From: an uncultured Mailhella sp.
Lineage (GTDB): Bacteria > Desulfobacterota > Desulfovibrionia > Desulfovibrionales > Desulfovibrionaceae
Assembly: GCF_944324995.1 (NCBI RefSeq)
Contig: NZ_CALUYL010000023.1
Location: forward strand, 1 to 58,312
Reading direction: 5' to 3'
DNA: 58,312 nt
Part shown: one piece after another, positions 1-8,578 of the stretch
Layout: each line of letters begins with the position of its first letter
How positions within the stretch are numbered: the first letter of the stretch is position 1
Notes under the pieces: generated by a model
The model's input: only the letters and a program-made list of their open reading frames with translations
The model's database searches: none
What the model was told of the DNA's origin: nothing
Program-made: the position numbers and the translations under genes

Positions 1-42
1 CAGCTCCGGAGAAAGGAGCAGCAGGGTTTCCATTTTGCGCAT
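1..42 (-). CDS. 5' end of an unidentified leftward gene (cut by window edge)
   Basis: Only fourteen codons are inside the window, reading MRKMETLLLLSPEL. They are supported by an AAGGAG ribosome-binding site about ten bases before the ATG and by a promoter-like pair further upstream at 126-154. A second in-frame ATG at codon 4 could be the real start. The product cannot be recognised from so few residues. Confidence 0.55.
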   Translation of the reverse strand, partial: MRKMETLLLLSPEL

Positions 43-512
43 GTAGGATATCTCCTTACGGTCAGAGGTCCGCCGCTTCCGACTTCCTGCCGGAAAAACC
101 ATACGGCGAACAAGGTGAACTGTCGTATTTACTAGGGTGCCGCGCTTCTGTCAAGTCAAAAAAGGCGCACGGGCAAAGCGGTCGGGCCGCAAAAATGCTC
201 GCGCTCTCACCTCGCCCAGCCCCGGCAGCAGGCGGCCTTTCGCTTCGGAGAAGAATCCGCAAAAAAGCGGACGCCTCGATGCGCCGACGCCTGACCCGGG
301 CGAGCCCGCCCGTCATCGCCCCATCATCAATAAAAAGAGAAGCGAGCGGCGTTCATCGCGCCTGACTCCGGGCCCGGACTCAGGCCGAAACTCACGGCAT
401 CTTTGCGGCGAGCCCCGGCGCTTCGTAGCCTGCGGGCCTTCCGCCGCGGAACGTCGAACGCAGCAGATTGCGCCCGGCAGTGGCCGGACGCGCCGCTTCT
501 GCTTCATTTCGA
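43..512. other. Intergenic stretch, promoter only
   Basis: No reading frame here looks like a protein. It contains the ribosome-binding site and promoter of the leftward gene at the window edge. The remainder is G+C-rich DNA downstream of the lipoprotein gene, and I see no convincing terminator in it. Confidence 0.5.
126..154 (-). promoter_or_regulatory. Sigma70-like promoter of the leftward edge gene
   Basis: On the minus strand TTGACA (154-149) is followed after 17 bases by TAAATA (131-126). The 20-mer TTTTTGACTTGACAGAAGCG that carries the -35 (minus strand of 143-162) occurs again, identical, at 31911-31930. The -35 and spacing are consensus; the -10 is weak. Confidence 0.5.
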
Positions 513-1253
513 TCAGAACAGAATGATCTGATTGGTGCTCACCGAACCCACCACGGGCGCGAGGAGGCTGTCGGAAATGCCGACGCCCACGCGCGCGACA
601 GGCGAGACGGGCTCGGTCACGCCTTCCAGCGTGAACGCCTTCTGCGAGCGCGCGATGAAGGCCGAAATGTCGGTCACGCGCGGATTCATGCCGGCCAGCA
701 GTTCGGGAGCCGGTTCGCGGTACTCGACCACCAGCTTGTCCTTCTGCGTGGTGCTCGTCCATTCGTAGCGCGCCACCAGCGTGTCGCCCTGCCAGGCCGT
801 CTTTCCGGCGCCGAGGAACAGGGGCGTCCACGGATCCATGGAGGCCGGACGCACGTACACGCGCACGGTGGCGTCGTTGGGGCCGACGCCGTTGCTCTCG
901 TAAAACACCTTCAGCCTCTGATATTCCACGCCCACGGCGCGCACTTCCCAGATCAGTCCGGTGGGGCACTCGGCCAGCATGACGGCAAGCTGCGAGCCTT
1001 CCCGTTCCTGAAGCGAGAACCACACGTTGGCGGACACGCTGTTCATGAAGCTGTTCTCGTAGGGCACGCGGCACAGCGTGTAGCCGGAAAGCACGTTGGC
1101 ATATCCTTCCGCGGCCTTCACGCTCACCGTGGGAGACGACGTGGACACGAAATCGCCGGTGGCGGCATCCAGCCCTCTGTAAATGGGAGCGCCGACGCAT
1201 CCGCCAAGAAGCGTCACGACGCAGAGCGCCGCGCAGGCCAGAATATGTTTCAT
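513..1253 (-). CDS. Uncharacterised lipoprotein
   Basis: A 246-residue protein with a lipoprotein signal peptide: a short hydrophobic stretch ends in the lipobox LLGGC, so Cys19 should be lipidated and the protein held on the periplasmic face of a membrane. The rest is soluble, with many short beta-type segments and no catalytic motif that I recognise. It may belong to a DUF family limited to Desulfovibrio relatives, but I cannot confirm this. The ATG at 1253 has GAGG seven bases upstream. It is transcribed away from mnmA, and the two genes share a 155-base divergent control region that includes a TATCAG-GAAG-TATCAG direct repeat. Confidence 0.75.
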   Translation of the reverse strand: MKHILACAALCVVTLLGGCVGAPIYRGLDAATGDFVSTSSPTVSVKAAEGYANVLSGYTLCRVPYENSFMNSVSANVWFSLQEREGSQLAVMLAECPTGLIWEVRAVGVEYQRLKVFYESNGVGPNDATVRVYVRPASMDPWTPLFLGAGKTAWQGDTLVARYEWTSTTQKDKLVVEYREPAPELLAGMNPRVTDISAFIARSQKAFTLEGVTEPVSPVARVGVGISDSLLAPVVGSVSTNQIILF

Positions 1254-1408
1254 AAAGACACCTCGGTTCGATGGGTTGTCCGAAATTCCCGAATATCAGG
1301 AAGTATCAGCATAAATCCTTCCCTGCGGATTGGCAACGGGAAGAGATTCGGCCTGAGGGCGGAGAATCGGCCTTGCCCTCTTCGTCCGCCGATGGCACAC
1401 TGACGCCC

Positions 1409-2449
1409 ATGAACGTCACTGTTGCCATAAGCGGCGGAACCGACAGCCTGTTCGCCCTGCTCAGCCTCAAGGAGCAGGGACACTCGGTCACGGCTCTGCA
1501 CGCGCGCTTTCTCCCCGGAGCGGCCGGAACCGAAGCTGTTCCCGCCATGGAAGCCCTCTGCCGTTCCTTCGGCATTCCCCTGCACGTGGTCGATCTCTCC
1601 GAAGAGTTTTGCCGCTGCGTCATGACTCCCTTTGCCGAAGAACACGCCCGGGCGCGTACCCCCAACCCCTGCGCCCTGTGCAACCGGACCATGAAGTTCG
1701 GTCGCCTGTTCGACTGCGCCATGAACTACGGCGACGCGTTTGCCACCGGTCACTACGCCGCGGTGACGGAGCATCCCGTTTACGGCCGGACGCTGCGTGC
1801 AGGGCGCGACGGCTCCAAGGATCAGAGCTACTTTCTCGCGCTGGTGCCCGTCGAGCGCCTGCGCCGCTGCCTCTTTCCGCTCGCGGAATGGAAAAAGTCC
1901 GACATCCGCGCCAGCCTTGCCGAGCGCGGCATCACGCCGCCCGTGCCCGCCGAAAGTCAGGAAATCTGCTTCATTCCGGGCGACGATCACTACGCCTGGC
2001 TCGAAGAACAACGCGCCCGCGGTCTGCGTCTGCCCGGCCCCGGCCCCGTGCTGCTCGCCGGAGAAAACCGCGTCATCGCGCAGCATCGGGGACTGTGGCA
2101 GTACACCGAAGGCCAGCGCCGCGGACTCGGCATTCCCTGGAAGGAACCGCTTTATGTGCTGAGACGCCTGCGGGATTCCAACACCCTCGTGGTCGGGCCG
2201 AAGAACCTGCTTCCCGCAACCACGTGTTCCGCCGGAGCGCTGAATCTCATGGTCTCCCCCGACCTCTGGCCGGAACGGCTCTTCGTGCGCGTGCGCTACC
2301 ATCAGGCTCCGACGCCCGCCCGCGTGAGCGTGGCCGAAGACCGCATGACCATAACCTTCGACACGCCCCAGCAGCCTCCGGCCCCCGGACAGATCGCCGC
2401 CGTGTACGACGCGGACGGCTTCGTGCTTGCGGGCGGCATTCTGGATTAG
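1409..2449 (+). CDS. mnmA: tRNA-specific 2-thiouridylase MnmA
   Basis: MnmA puts the sulfur at position 2 of the wobble uridine of tRNA-Lys, -Glu and -Gln, using ATP to adenylate the base and a persulfide relay for sulfur. The PP-loop SGGTDS is at residues 8-13; most family members have SGGVDS. The NPCALCN motif (Cys88) and SQEICFIP (Cys187) carry the two catalytic cysteines. At 346 residues it is close to normal length. I chose the ATG at 1409 because the family starts just before the PP-loop, although the frame stays open 46 codons upstream. The ribosome-binding site is poor. It is a single gene, divergent from the lipoprotein. Confidence 0.93.
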   Translation: MNVTVAISGGTDSLFALLSLKEQGHSVTALHARFLPGAAGTEAVPAMEALCRSFGIPLHVVDLSEEFCRCVMTPFAEEHARARTPNPCALCNRTMKFGRLFDCAMNYGDAFATGHYAAVTEHPVYGRTLRAGRDGSKDQSYFLALVPVERLRRCLFPLAEWKKSDIRASLAERGITPPVPAESQEICFIPGDDHYAWLEEQRARGLRLPGPGPVLLAGENRVIAQHRGLWQYTEGQRRGLGIPWKEPLYVLRRLRDSNTLVVGPKNLLPATTCSAGALNLMVSPDLWPERLFVRVRYHQAPTPARVSVAEDRMTITFDTPQQPPAPGQIAAVYDADGFVLAGGILD

Positions 2450-2899
2450 CGCCGCAGGAAAGCGGCCCCGTCGAGGCCCTTCCGCCCGACCTTCGCCGCC
2501 CTGACGGAGAACGGGGCGTCCCGCCTGCACAAACGAAAATCCCCGGCTCCGTTGCCGAAACCGGCGCTTTCTTGCTCCGCAAAGCAGGCAGGACAATCCA
2601 GGCCGCACCGACAGGCCCCGCTCTTCCGGTTTCGAGGCAGCGCCGGATGAATCCGACAGGCAGACGCCCGGCAGAACAAGCGCCGGGCAAAGCGCCTCCG
2701 CGCGCCGGAGAGCACGGCATTTTCTTCCGAAGTTTCGCGCAAGGTTGCCGGCGTCACTTGATTCCCGGAGCCGGTGCGGCTATGATGTGGCCCGGTCTGC
2801 CGCCGAAATGCGGCAGAACCGACGTTTTCCATGCAACATGGCGACGAAGCGGCGCATTCCGCTCCGTCTTTCCCATACAACGCCCAGTGAGGACACTAC
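2450..2899. other. Intergenic region upstream of ahbC
   Basis: G+C-rich sequence with no supported gene. Its 3' part holds the ahbC promoter at 2758-2786 and a leader hairpin, CTGCCGC-(6)-GCGGCAG, near 2799-2818. No terminator for mnmA is evident. Confidence 0.5.
2758..2786 (+). promoter_or_regulatory. Likely ahbC promoter
   Basis: TTGATT at 2758-2763, a 17-base spacer, and TATGAT at 2781-2786 make a good sigma70-type promoter. It predicts a leader of about 105 bases containing one 7-bp hairpin. Confidence 0.55.
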
Positions 2900-4084
2900 A
2901 TGATTGGTATTTCCAAGCTTTACTGCGGACAGGTGGAACCCTCCGACGCCCTGCGTTACGGTCGCCAGTCCGGCAAGCTGCCTTCTCACCTTCTCCAGTT
3001 CTCCGCCGACAAGAAGCCGGTCGTCGTCTGGAACATGACGCGCCGCTGCAACCTTAAATGCGTCCACTGCTACGCCCAGGCCGAAACCGACAAGGGCGTC
3101 GATCCCATTTCCACCGAACAGGCCAAGGTCATGATCGACGACCTCGCCGCCTACGGCGCGCCGGTCATGCTCTTTTCCGGCGGCGAGCCCACCATCCGCA
3201 AGGACATGCCCGAACTTGCCAGCTACGCCACCAGCAAGGGCATGCGCGCGGTCATTTCCACCAACGGCACGCTCATCGACCGCGCCATGGCCAGGCAGCT
3301 CAAGGAAGTCGGCCTTTCCTACGTGGGCGTTTCCCTCGACGGCGGCGAAGAGGTCCACGACCACTTCCGCGGCGTGAAGGGCGCGTTCCGCCGCGCCCTC
3401 GAAGGCCTCGACTACTGCCGCGAAGAAGGCATCAAGGTGGGCCTGCGTTTCACCATCAACAAGCGCAACGCCGTGGAAATCCCCAAGATTTTCGACATTC
3501 TGCGCGAACGCAACATTCCCCGCGTGTGCTTCTATCACCTGGTGTACTCGGGCCGCGGCACCGAACTCATCAATGAAGACCTGAACCATCAGGAAACCCG
3601 CGCCGTGGTCGATCTCATCATGGACAAGACCCGCGAATGCTTCGACGCCGGCACCCCCAAGGAAGTGCTCACCGTGGACAACCACGCCGACGGCCCCTAC
3701 GTGTGGATGCGCCTGCTCAAGGAAGATCCCAAGCGCGCCGAAGAAGTGTTCCAGCTGCTGCAGTTCAACGAAGGCAACAGCTCCGGCCGCGGCATCGGCT
3801 GCATTTCCTGGAACGGCGACGTTTCCGCCGACCAGTTCTGGCGTCATCACGTGTTCGGCAACGTGCTTGAACGTCCCTTCTCCGAAATCTGGGACGACCC
3901 GAACATCGAACTGCTGCACAAGCTCAAGGACAAGAAGCCCTACGTGAAGGGCCGCTGCGCCAAGTGCCGCTTCCTCAACATCTGCGGCGGCAACTTCCGC
4001 TCCCGCGCCGAAGCCTACTACGGCGACGAGTGGGCCGAAGATCCGGCCTGCTACCTCACCGACGAAGAAATCGGCATCAAGTAG
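2900..4084 (+). CDS. ahbC: AhbC, 12,18-didecarboxysiroheme deacetylase (radical SAM)
   Basis: AhbC removes the two acetate side chains of 12,18-didecarboxysiroheme to give Fe-coproporphyrin III, the third step of the siroheme-dependent haem route. The 394-residue protein has the radical-SAM cluster motif as Cys50, Cys54 and Cys57, and a SAM-binding GGEP stretch near residue 95. Its C-terminal SPASM-like region has further cysteines (Cys353, Cys356, Cys362) for an auxiliary Fe-S cluster. The N-terminus MIGISKLYCG and the downstream DALRYGR are typical of the AhbC subfamily. A GAGGA site lies about eight bases before the ATG. An intrinsic terminator follows the gene, so it is probably transcribed apart from hemB-ahbD although it belongs to the same pathway. 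Confidence 0.93.
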   Translation: MIGISKLYCGQVEPSDALRYGRQSGKLPSHLLQFSADKKPVVVWNMTRRCNLKCVHCYAQAETDKGVDPISTEQAKVMIDDLAAYGAPVMLFSGGEPTIRKDMPELASYATSKGMRAVISTNGTLIDRAMARQLKEVGLSYVGVSLDGGEEVHDHFRGVKGAFRRALEGLDYCREEGIKVGLRFTINKRNAVEIPKIFDILRERNIPRVCFYHLVYSGRGTELINEDLNHQETRAVVDLIMDKTRECFDAGTPKEVLTVDNHADGPYVWMRLLKEDPKRAEEVFQLLQFNEGNSSGRGIGCISWNGDVSADQFWRHHVFGNVLERPFSEIWDDPNIELLHKLKDKKPYVKGRCAKCRFLNICGGNFRSRAEAYYGDEWAEDPACYLTDEEIGIK

Positions 4085-4099
4085 CACATCGCTCACCAC

Positions 4100-4133
4100 A
4101 ACGGGGAGGCTCCGCGGAGCTTCCCCGTTTTCT
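4100..4133 (+). terminator. Intrinsic terminator after ahbC
   Basis: A long G+C-rich stem (AACGGGGA...TCCCCGTT with an inner GCTCCGCGGAGC) is followed directly by a short T-run. It starts about fifteen bases after the ahbC stop. Confidence 0.8.
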
Positions 4134-4390
4134 ATGCCCCGCTTCCGACGTTTTCCCCGTCACGGCCTGCCGCCGCATGAGCGCGAGCTCCTCCCTCACG
4201 GACAAACGCACGGCCTCATGCGCCGTGCGCGGCGCGGCCAGTTCCGCCGAAGTTCCGGCGTTGAGTCCGAAGAGCGCCGCATGAAGCCCAAGGCCGCGCG
4301 CCGGGCGTCGCGTTCGCTCCTTTGTTCCGGCCTCCCGCACCCCGCATCCCGCCTTTCCGCATTTTCCGCCTTTTCCCCAAGAGCCTTTCC

Positions 4391-5317
4391 ATGATTATTT
4401 CCCTTCTTCTCGGCAAGCAGATAGCCGCCATGCTCCTCATGGTGCTCATGGGCTATGCCGTGGTGCGGCTGCGGCTGCTCCGGGCCGAAGACAGCGCTCC
4501 CCTTTCCGCCGTGGCCCTGTACATCGTGAGCCCGTGCATGATGCTCGACGCCTTTCAGGTGGATTTCTCCGGGGAAAAGCTGCAGGGTCTCTTTCTCTCC
4601 CTTGTTGCGGCCGCGCTTTCCCAGTCGCTGGCCATCGTCTTCAACATGCTCGTGCGCCGTCCGCTCAGACTCGATCCCGTGGAACAGGCTTCCGCCATCT
4701 ACTCCAACGGCGGCAATCTCATCATTCCCATCGTCATCTATGTGTTCGGGCAGGAATGGGTGCTCTACACCAGCGGCTTTCTCATAGGGCAGACCGCCCT
4801 CTTCTGGACGCACTGCTACACCCTGCTCCACAAGAACGGGCAGTTCCATCTGCGCAACATTCTCTTCAACGTCAACATTCTGGCCATGCTCGCAGGCGCG
4901 CTGCTCTTTGTGACCGGGCTGCACTTTCCCGAAGTGCCGCGACTTGCCGTTCACGCCGTGGGCAGCATGATAGGCCCCCTGTGCATGATAGTCACCGGCA
5001 TGCTCATAGGCTCCATGAATCTCAAGCGCGTGCTCGCCTATCGCAAGCTCCCCCTCATCGTGGCGCTGCGCCTTCTCGTTCTGCCCCTCGTCACCCTGCT
5101 CGTGTTCCGCGCAAGCGGCCTCGAATCCTGGACAAAAGACGGCGGCACCATTCTGCTCATCAGCTTTCTTGCGGCCGCCGCGCCCTGCGCCTCCACCGTC
5201 ACCCAGATGGCCCACCTCTACGGGCACAACGGCGAATACGCGAGCCTCATCAACGTGGTCTCCACTCTGCTTTGCGTCATTACCATGCCCGTCATGGTCT
5301 TCCTCTTCCAGCTCTGA
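4391..5317 (+). CDS. AEC-family (auxin efflux carrier-like) permease
   Basis: A 308-residue, very hydrophobic protein with about ten membrane segments arranged as two halves, as in the AEC/Mem_trans family. Bacterial members include malonate, malate and other carboxylate transporters; the substrate here cannot be read from sequence. The start at ATG 4391 gives the usual short N-terminus (MIISLLLGKQ) leading straight into the first helix; the frame is open for 23 codons upstream but lacks family similarity. It lies between ahbC and hemB, behind the ahbC terminator, so it may simply be a neighbour and not a haem-pathway transporter. Confidence 0.85.
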   Translation: MIISLLLGKQIAAMLLMVLMGYAVVRLRLLRAEDSAPLSAVALYIVSPCMMLDAFQVDFSGEKLQGLFLSLVAAALSQSLAIVFNMLVRRPLRLDPVEQASAIYSNGGNLIIPIVIYVFGQEWVLYTSGFLIGQTALFWTHCYTLLHKNGQFHLRNILFNVNILAMLAGALLFVTGLHFPEVPRLAVHAVGSMIGPLCMIVTGMLIGSMNLKRVLAYRKLPLIVALRLLVLPLVTLLVFRASGLESWTKDGGTILLISFLAAAAPCASTVTQMAHLYGHNGEYASLINVVSTLLCVITMPVMVFLFQL

Positions 5318-5587
5318 CGCGGCACCGTTCCCGGGCAGGGCAACGTTCTCATCGTTGCGAGGCCCTCAACGCCATGCCTGCCGGAGGCTGCGGGGGTCAT
5401 CCCGCAACGCAGCCCCTTTGCCGCGCAACGCCTCCCGTCCGCGCCCTGCCCTGCGCCTTCCGCTCTCATAAAAGTTCTACTGCCCCGACCGTGACTCCGG
5501 CCCTTTTCAAAGGCCGGGGCCGGTGTTATCTTCCTTCTCGTTTTCATTGGACCGTTGACGCGCCCCTCAGGCGCAAAGGATATTGTC

Positions 5588-6586
5588 ATGACCGAACTTT
5601 CCTTCCATCGCGGCCGCCGTCTGCGCCGCACTCCCGCTCTTCGCGACATGGTGCGCGAAACCTCCCTTTCCGCGGCCGATCTCATCATGCCCTACTTCGT
5701 GGTGGACACCCCCGACGAACACTTCCGTCAGCCCATCAACTCCATGCCCGGCCAGTTCCAGCTTTCCCTTGCCGAACTCGAAAAGGAAATCGGCGAAGCC
5801 GTGAAGCTCGGCCTGCGCTCCGTGCTGCTCTTCGGCATTCCCGCCGAAAAGGATCCGCTGGGCTCCGGCGCCTACGCCAAGGACGGCATCGTGCAGCGCG
5901 CCACCCGCATGATTAAAAAGAACTGGCCCGACCTTGTCGTCATCACCGACCTGTGCCTGTGCGAATACACCTCGCACGGCCATTGCGGCATCATTGCCGA
6001 CGGCGACAAGACCGGCCACGTGCTCAACGATCAGACCCTCGACCTGCTCGCCAGAACCGCCGTTTCCCAGGCCGAAGCCGGCGCCGACATCGTGGCTCCC
6101 TCCGACATGATGGACGGCCGCGTGCTCGCTCTGCGCACCGCTCTCGACAAGGCCGGATTCGAGGAAACTCCCATCATGTCCTACGCCGTGAAGTACGCTT
6201 CCGCCTACTACGGCCCCTTCCGCGACGCCGCGGAATCCGCCCCCCACTTCGGCGATCGCCGCACCTATCAGATGGATCCCGGCAACGCGCAGGAAGCCCT
6301 GCGTGAAATGCAGGCCGACATCGACGAAGGCGCGGACATGTTCATCGTCAAGCCCGCGGGCCCCTATCAGGACATCATCCGCCTCATGCACGACACCTTC
6401 GACGTGCCGCTCGTGACCTATCAGGTGAGCGGCGAATACTCCCTCATCTGCGCCGCCGCCCAGAACGGCTGGATAGACCGCAAGGCCGTCATCATGGAAT
6501 CGCTCATCGGCCTCAAGCGTTCCGGCGCCAAGATGATCATCACCTACTTCACCGTGGAAGCCCTCCGCGAAGGATGGATTCGCTGA
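5588..6586 (+). CDS. hemB: Porphobilinogen synthase (delta-aminolevulinate dehydratase) HemB
   Basis: HemB condenses two 5-aminolevulinates to porphobilinogen in the cytoplasm, early in tetrapyrrole synthesis. The 332-residue protein has the zinc-binding [13 protein letters not shown] segment (Cys123, Cys125, Cys133), so it should be the zinc-dependent type. The two Schiff-base lysines are Lys202 (AVKYAS) and Lys255 (IVKPAG). The ATG at 5588 has AAGGA upstream. A hairpin at about 5492-5514 (CCGGCC...GGCCGG) lies in the leader. The stop codon overlaps the preferred start of ahbD (TGATG), which implies translational coupling and ties this HemB to haem synthesis. Confidence 0.96.
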   Translation: MTELSFHRGRRLRRTPALRDMVRETSLSAADLIMPYFVVDTPDEHFRQPINSMPGQFQLSLAELEKEIGEAVKLGLRSVLLFGIPAEKDPLGSGAYAKDGIVQRATRMIKKNWPDLVVITDLCLCEYTSHGHCGIIADGDKTGHVLNDQTLDLLARTAVSQAEAGADIVAPSDMMDGRVLALRTALDKAGFEETPIMSYAVKYASAYYGPFRDAAESAPHFGDRRTYQMDPGNAQEALREMQADIDEGADMFIVKPAGPYQDIIRLMHDTFDVPLVTYQVSGEYSLICAAAQNGWIDRKAVIMESLIGLKRSGAKMIITYFTVEALREGWIR

Positions 6587-7764
6587 TGAACGGCCACGAC
6601 TCCGCCCTCTCCTCGCTGGGCGCCTGCCATCCCGGCGGGCATCCCCTGGGTCGCGTTCCCGACGGAGCCCCCGGCGGCCATCCCGCCACGTCCAGGCCCC
6701 GCTTCCTGCCCGACGGCTCTCCCAAGTGCCGCCTCATCGCCTGGGAAGTCACCCGTTCCTGCAACCTGGCCTGCAAGCACTGCCGCGCCGAAGCTCATCC
6801 CGAACCCTATCCGGGCGAGCTCTCCACCGCCGAAGCCAAGGCCCTCATCGACACCTTCCCCGAAGTCGGCGAGCCCATCATCATCTTCACCGGCGGCGAT
6901 CCCATGATGCGCGCCGACGTCTATGAACTCGCCGCCTACGCCCGCGACAAGGGCCTGCGCTGCGTCATGTCGCCGAACGGCACGCTCATCACGCCCGAGA
7001 ACGCCCGCAAGATAAAGGAAGCCGGCTTCCAGCGCTGCTCCATCTCCATCGACGGGGCCGACGCCGCCAGCCACGACGCCTTCCGCGGCGTGCCCGGAGC
7101 CTTCGACGCCTCCATGCGCGGCATCGAATACCTGAAGGCCGAAGGCGTGGAATTCCAGATCAACACCACGGTGACCAAGAGCAACCTGCACTCGTTCAAG
7201 GACATCTTCCACCTGTGCGAGAAAATCGGCGCCGTGGCCTGGCACATCTTCCTGCTCGTGCCCATGGGCCGGGCCGCCGAAATTCAGGAAGAGGTGATCA
7301 CCGCCGAGGAATACGAGGAAGTGCTGCACTGGTTCTACGACTTCCGCAAGACCACTTCCATGCATCTCAAGGCCACCTGCGCCCCGCACTACTACCGCAT
7401 CATGCGGCAGAAGGCCCGCGAGGAAGGCGTGACCGTGAACATGGAAAACTTCGGCATGGACGCCATGACCCGCGGCTGCCTCGGCGGCACGGGCTTCTGC
7501 TTCATCAGCCATACCGGACAGCTCCAGCCCTGCGGCTACCTCACCCTCGACTGCGGCAACGTGCGCGACACCCCCTTCCCCGAGCTCTGGAAAAAGACGC
7601 CGTGGTTCCTCAAGTTCCGCGATCAGAGCGCCTACAAGGGCAAGTGCGGCGTGTGCGAATATCACAAGGTGTGCGGCGGCTGCCGCGCCCGCGCCTACAG
7701 CATGACCGACGACCCCATGGCTCAGGAACCTTTGTGCCTGTACAAGCCCAAGGCGGCAAAATAA
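6586..7764 (+). CDS. ahbD: AhbD, Fe-coproporphyrin III oxidative decarboxylase / haem synthase (radical SAM)
   Basis: AhbD turns two propionates of Fe-coproporphyrin III into vinyl groups, giving haem b, the last step of the alternative pathway. The 392-residue protein has the radical-SAM motif as Cys59, Cys63 and Cys66, a GGDP segment for SAM, and a C-terminal cysteine cluster (CGVC...CGGC) for a second Fe-S centre. A glycine/proline/histidine-rich N-terminal tail of about 45 residues precedes the core. I chose ATG 6586, which overlaps the hemB stop and has GAAGGA about eleven bases upstream; the in-frame ATG at 6574 sits right on that site. A siroheme decarboxylase subunit gene follows 92 bases later. 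Confidence 0.92.
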   Translation: MNGHDSALSSLGACHPGGHPLGRVPDGAPGGHPATSRPRFLPDGSPKCRLIAWEVTRSCNLACKHCRAEAHPEPYPGELSTAEAKALIDTFPEVGEPIIIFTGGDPMMRADVYELAAYARDKGLRCVMSPNGTLITPENARKIKEAGFQRCSISIDGADAASHDAFRGVPGAFDASMRGIEYLKAEGVEFQINTTVTKSNLHSFKDIFHLCEKIGAVAWHIFLLVPMGRAAEIQEEVITAEEYEEVLHWFYDFRKTTSMHLKATCAPHYYRIMRQKAREEGVTVNMENFGMDAMTRGCLGGTGFCFISHTGQLQPCGYLTLDCGNVRDTPFPELWKKTPWFLKFRDQSAYKGKCGVCEYHKVCGGCRARAYSMTDDPMAQEPLCLYKPKAAK

Positions 7765-7856
7765 CGGGGATTTCCCCTTCCGCGCCCGCTCCGCGCCTGC
7801 GGGGCGGGCCCACATTTCTCCGGGCAAGGCTCCGCCTTCCCGTCCAAGGAAGCATC

Positions 7857-8324
7857 ATGGCTCAGATCGACGCTCTGGACACCATCGACAGAAAACTGCT
7901 GGACATCATCCAGACGGCCTTTCCGCTGGTTCCCCGCCCCTACGAGGCGCTGGGCAGACAGCTCGGCATTTCCGAAGAAGAAGCCCTCGACCGCGTGAAG
8001 GCCATGAAGGAAAAAAGAATCATCCGCCGCCTGGGAGCCAACTTCCAGTCGGCCAAGCTCGGCTTCCGCTCCACGCTCTGCGGAGCCCATGTGCCCGAAG
8101 ACAAGCTCGACGCCTTCATCGCCGACGTGAACGCCCTGCCCGGCGTCACCCACAACTACCTGCGCAACCACGACTTCAACGTGTGGTTCACCCTCATCGG
8201 CCCCTCCTGGGACAGCGTGTGCGAAACCATCCGGGGCATCGAAGAGCGCACCGGCGTCAGCATCATGAACCTCCCCGCGGAAAAGCTGTTCAAGATCCGC
8301 GTGGATTTTCAGATGGAAGAGTAG
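7857..8324 (+). CDS. Siroheme decarboxylase subunit (AhbA/AhbB family, Lrp/AsnC-like)
   Basis: A 155-residue protein of the NirDLGH/AhbAB type. An N-terminal winged helix (TIDRKLLDIIQ, with the family hallmark FPLVPRPYEALG around residues 21-32) is followed by an IIRRLGANF segment and a C-terminal Lrp-like RAM domain. AhbA and AhbB form a heterodimer that decarboxylates siroheme to 12,18-didecarboxysiroheme, the substrate of AhbC. Only one subunit is encoded here, and sequence alone does not tell me whether it is AhbA or AhbB. The start at 7857 has AAGGA six bases upstream; the frame is open far upstream but overlaps ahbD. Its partner should be elsewhere in the genome. Confidence 0.88.
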   Translation: MAQIDALDTIDRKLLDIIQTAFPLVPRPYEALGRQLGISEEEALDRVKAMKEKRIIRRLGANFQSAKLGFRSTLCGAHVPEDKLDAFIADVNALPGVTHNYLRNHDFNVWFTLIGPSWDSVCETIRGIEERTGVSIMNLPAEKLFKIRVDFQMEE

Positions 8325-8329
8325 GAGGC

Positions 8330-8375
8330 GGGGGAAGGAAGGAAAAATTTTGAAAATTTTTTCCTTCCTTCCCCC
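8330..8375 (+). terminator. Long hairpin ending the hemB-ahbD-ahbA/B unit
   Basis: GGGGGAAGGAAGG plus an A/T-rich centre pairs with CCTTCCTTCCCCC, starting six bases after the stop. The stem is over twenty base pairs and nearly all purine on one arm. The U-rich tract lies inside the stem, not after it, so termination is probable but the form is unusual. Confidence 0.6.
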
Positions 8376-8578
8376 GGGCCCCCATCCTTCCTTTCAAAAC
8401 TTTTCATCAGGGAGTCGGCACGGCTTCGGAACAAGGTTTCCGGCCGCGCCGGCTTCTTTTTTTATGAAGGCAGGGAAAGACAAAGGGCGGCGAGATGCTG
8501 CCGGGGCGCTGCGTTGACACGGCATCTTCCGTCCTGTACGCTTTATTATTCCGCGCACCTTGTCACAGAGGAGCCGAC

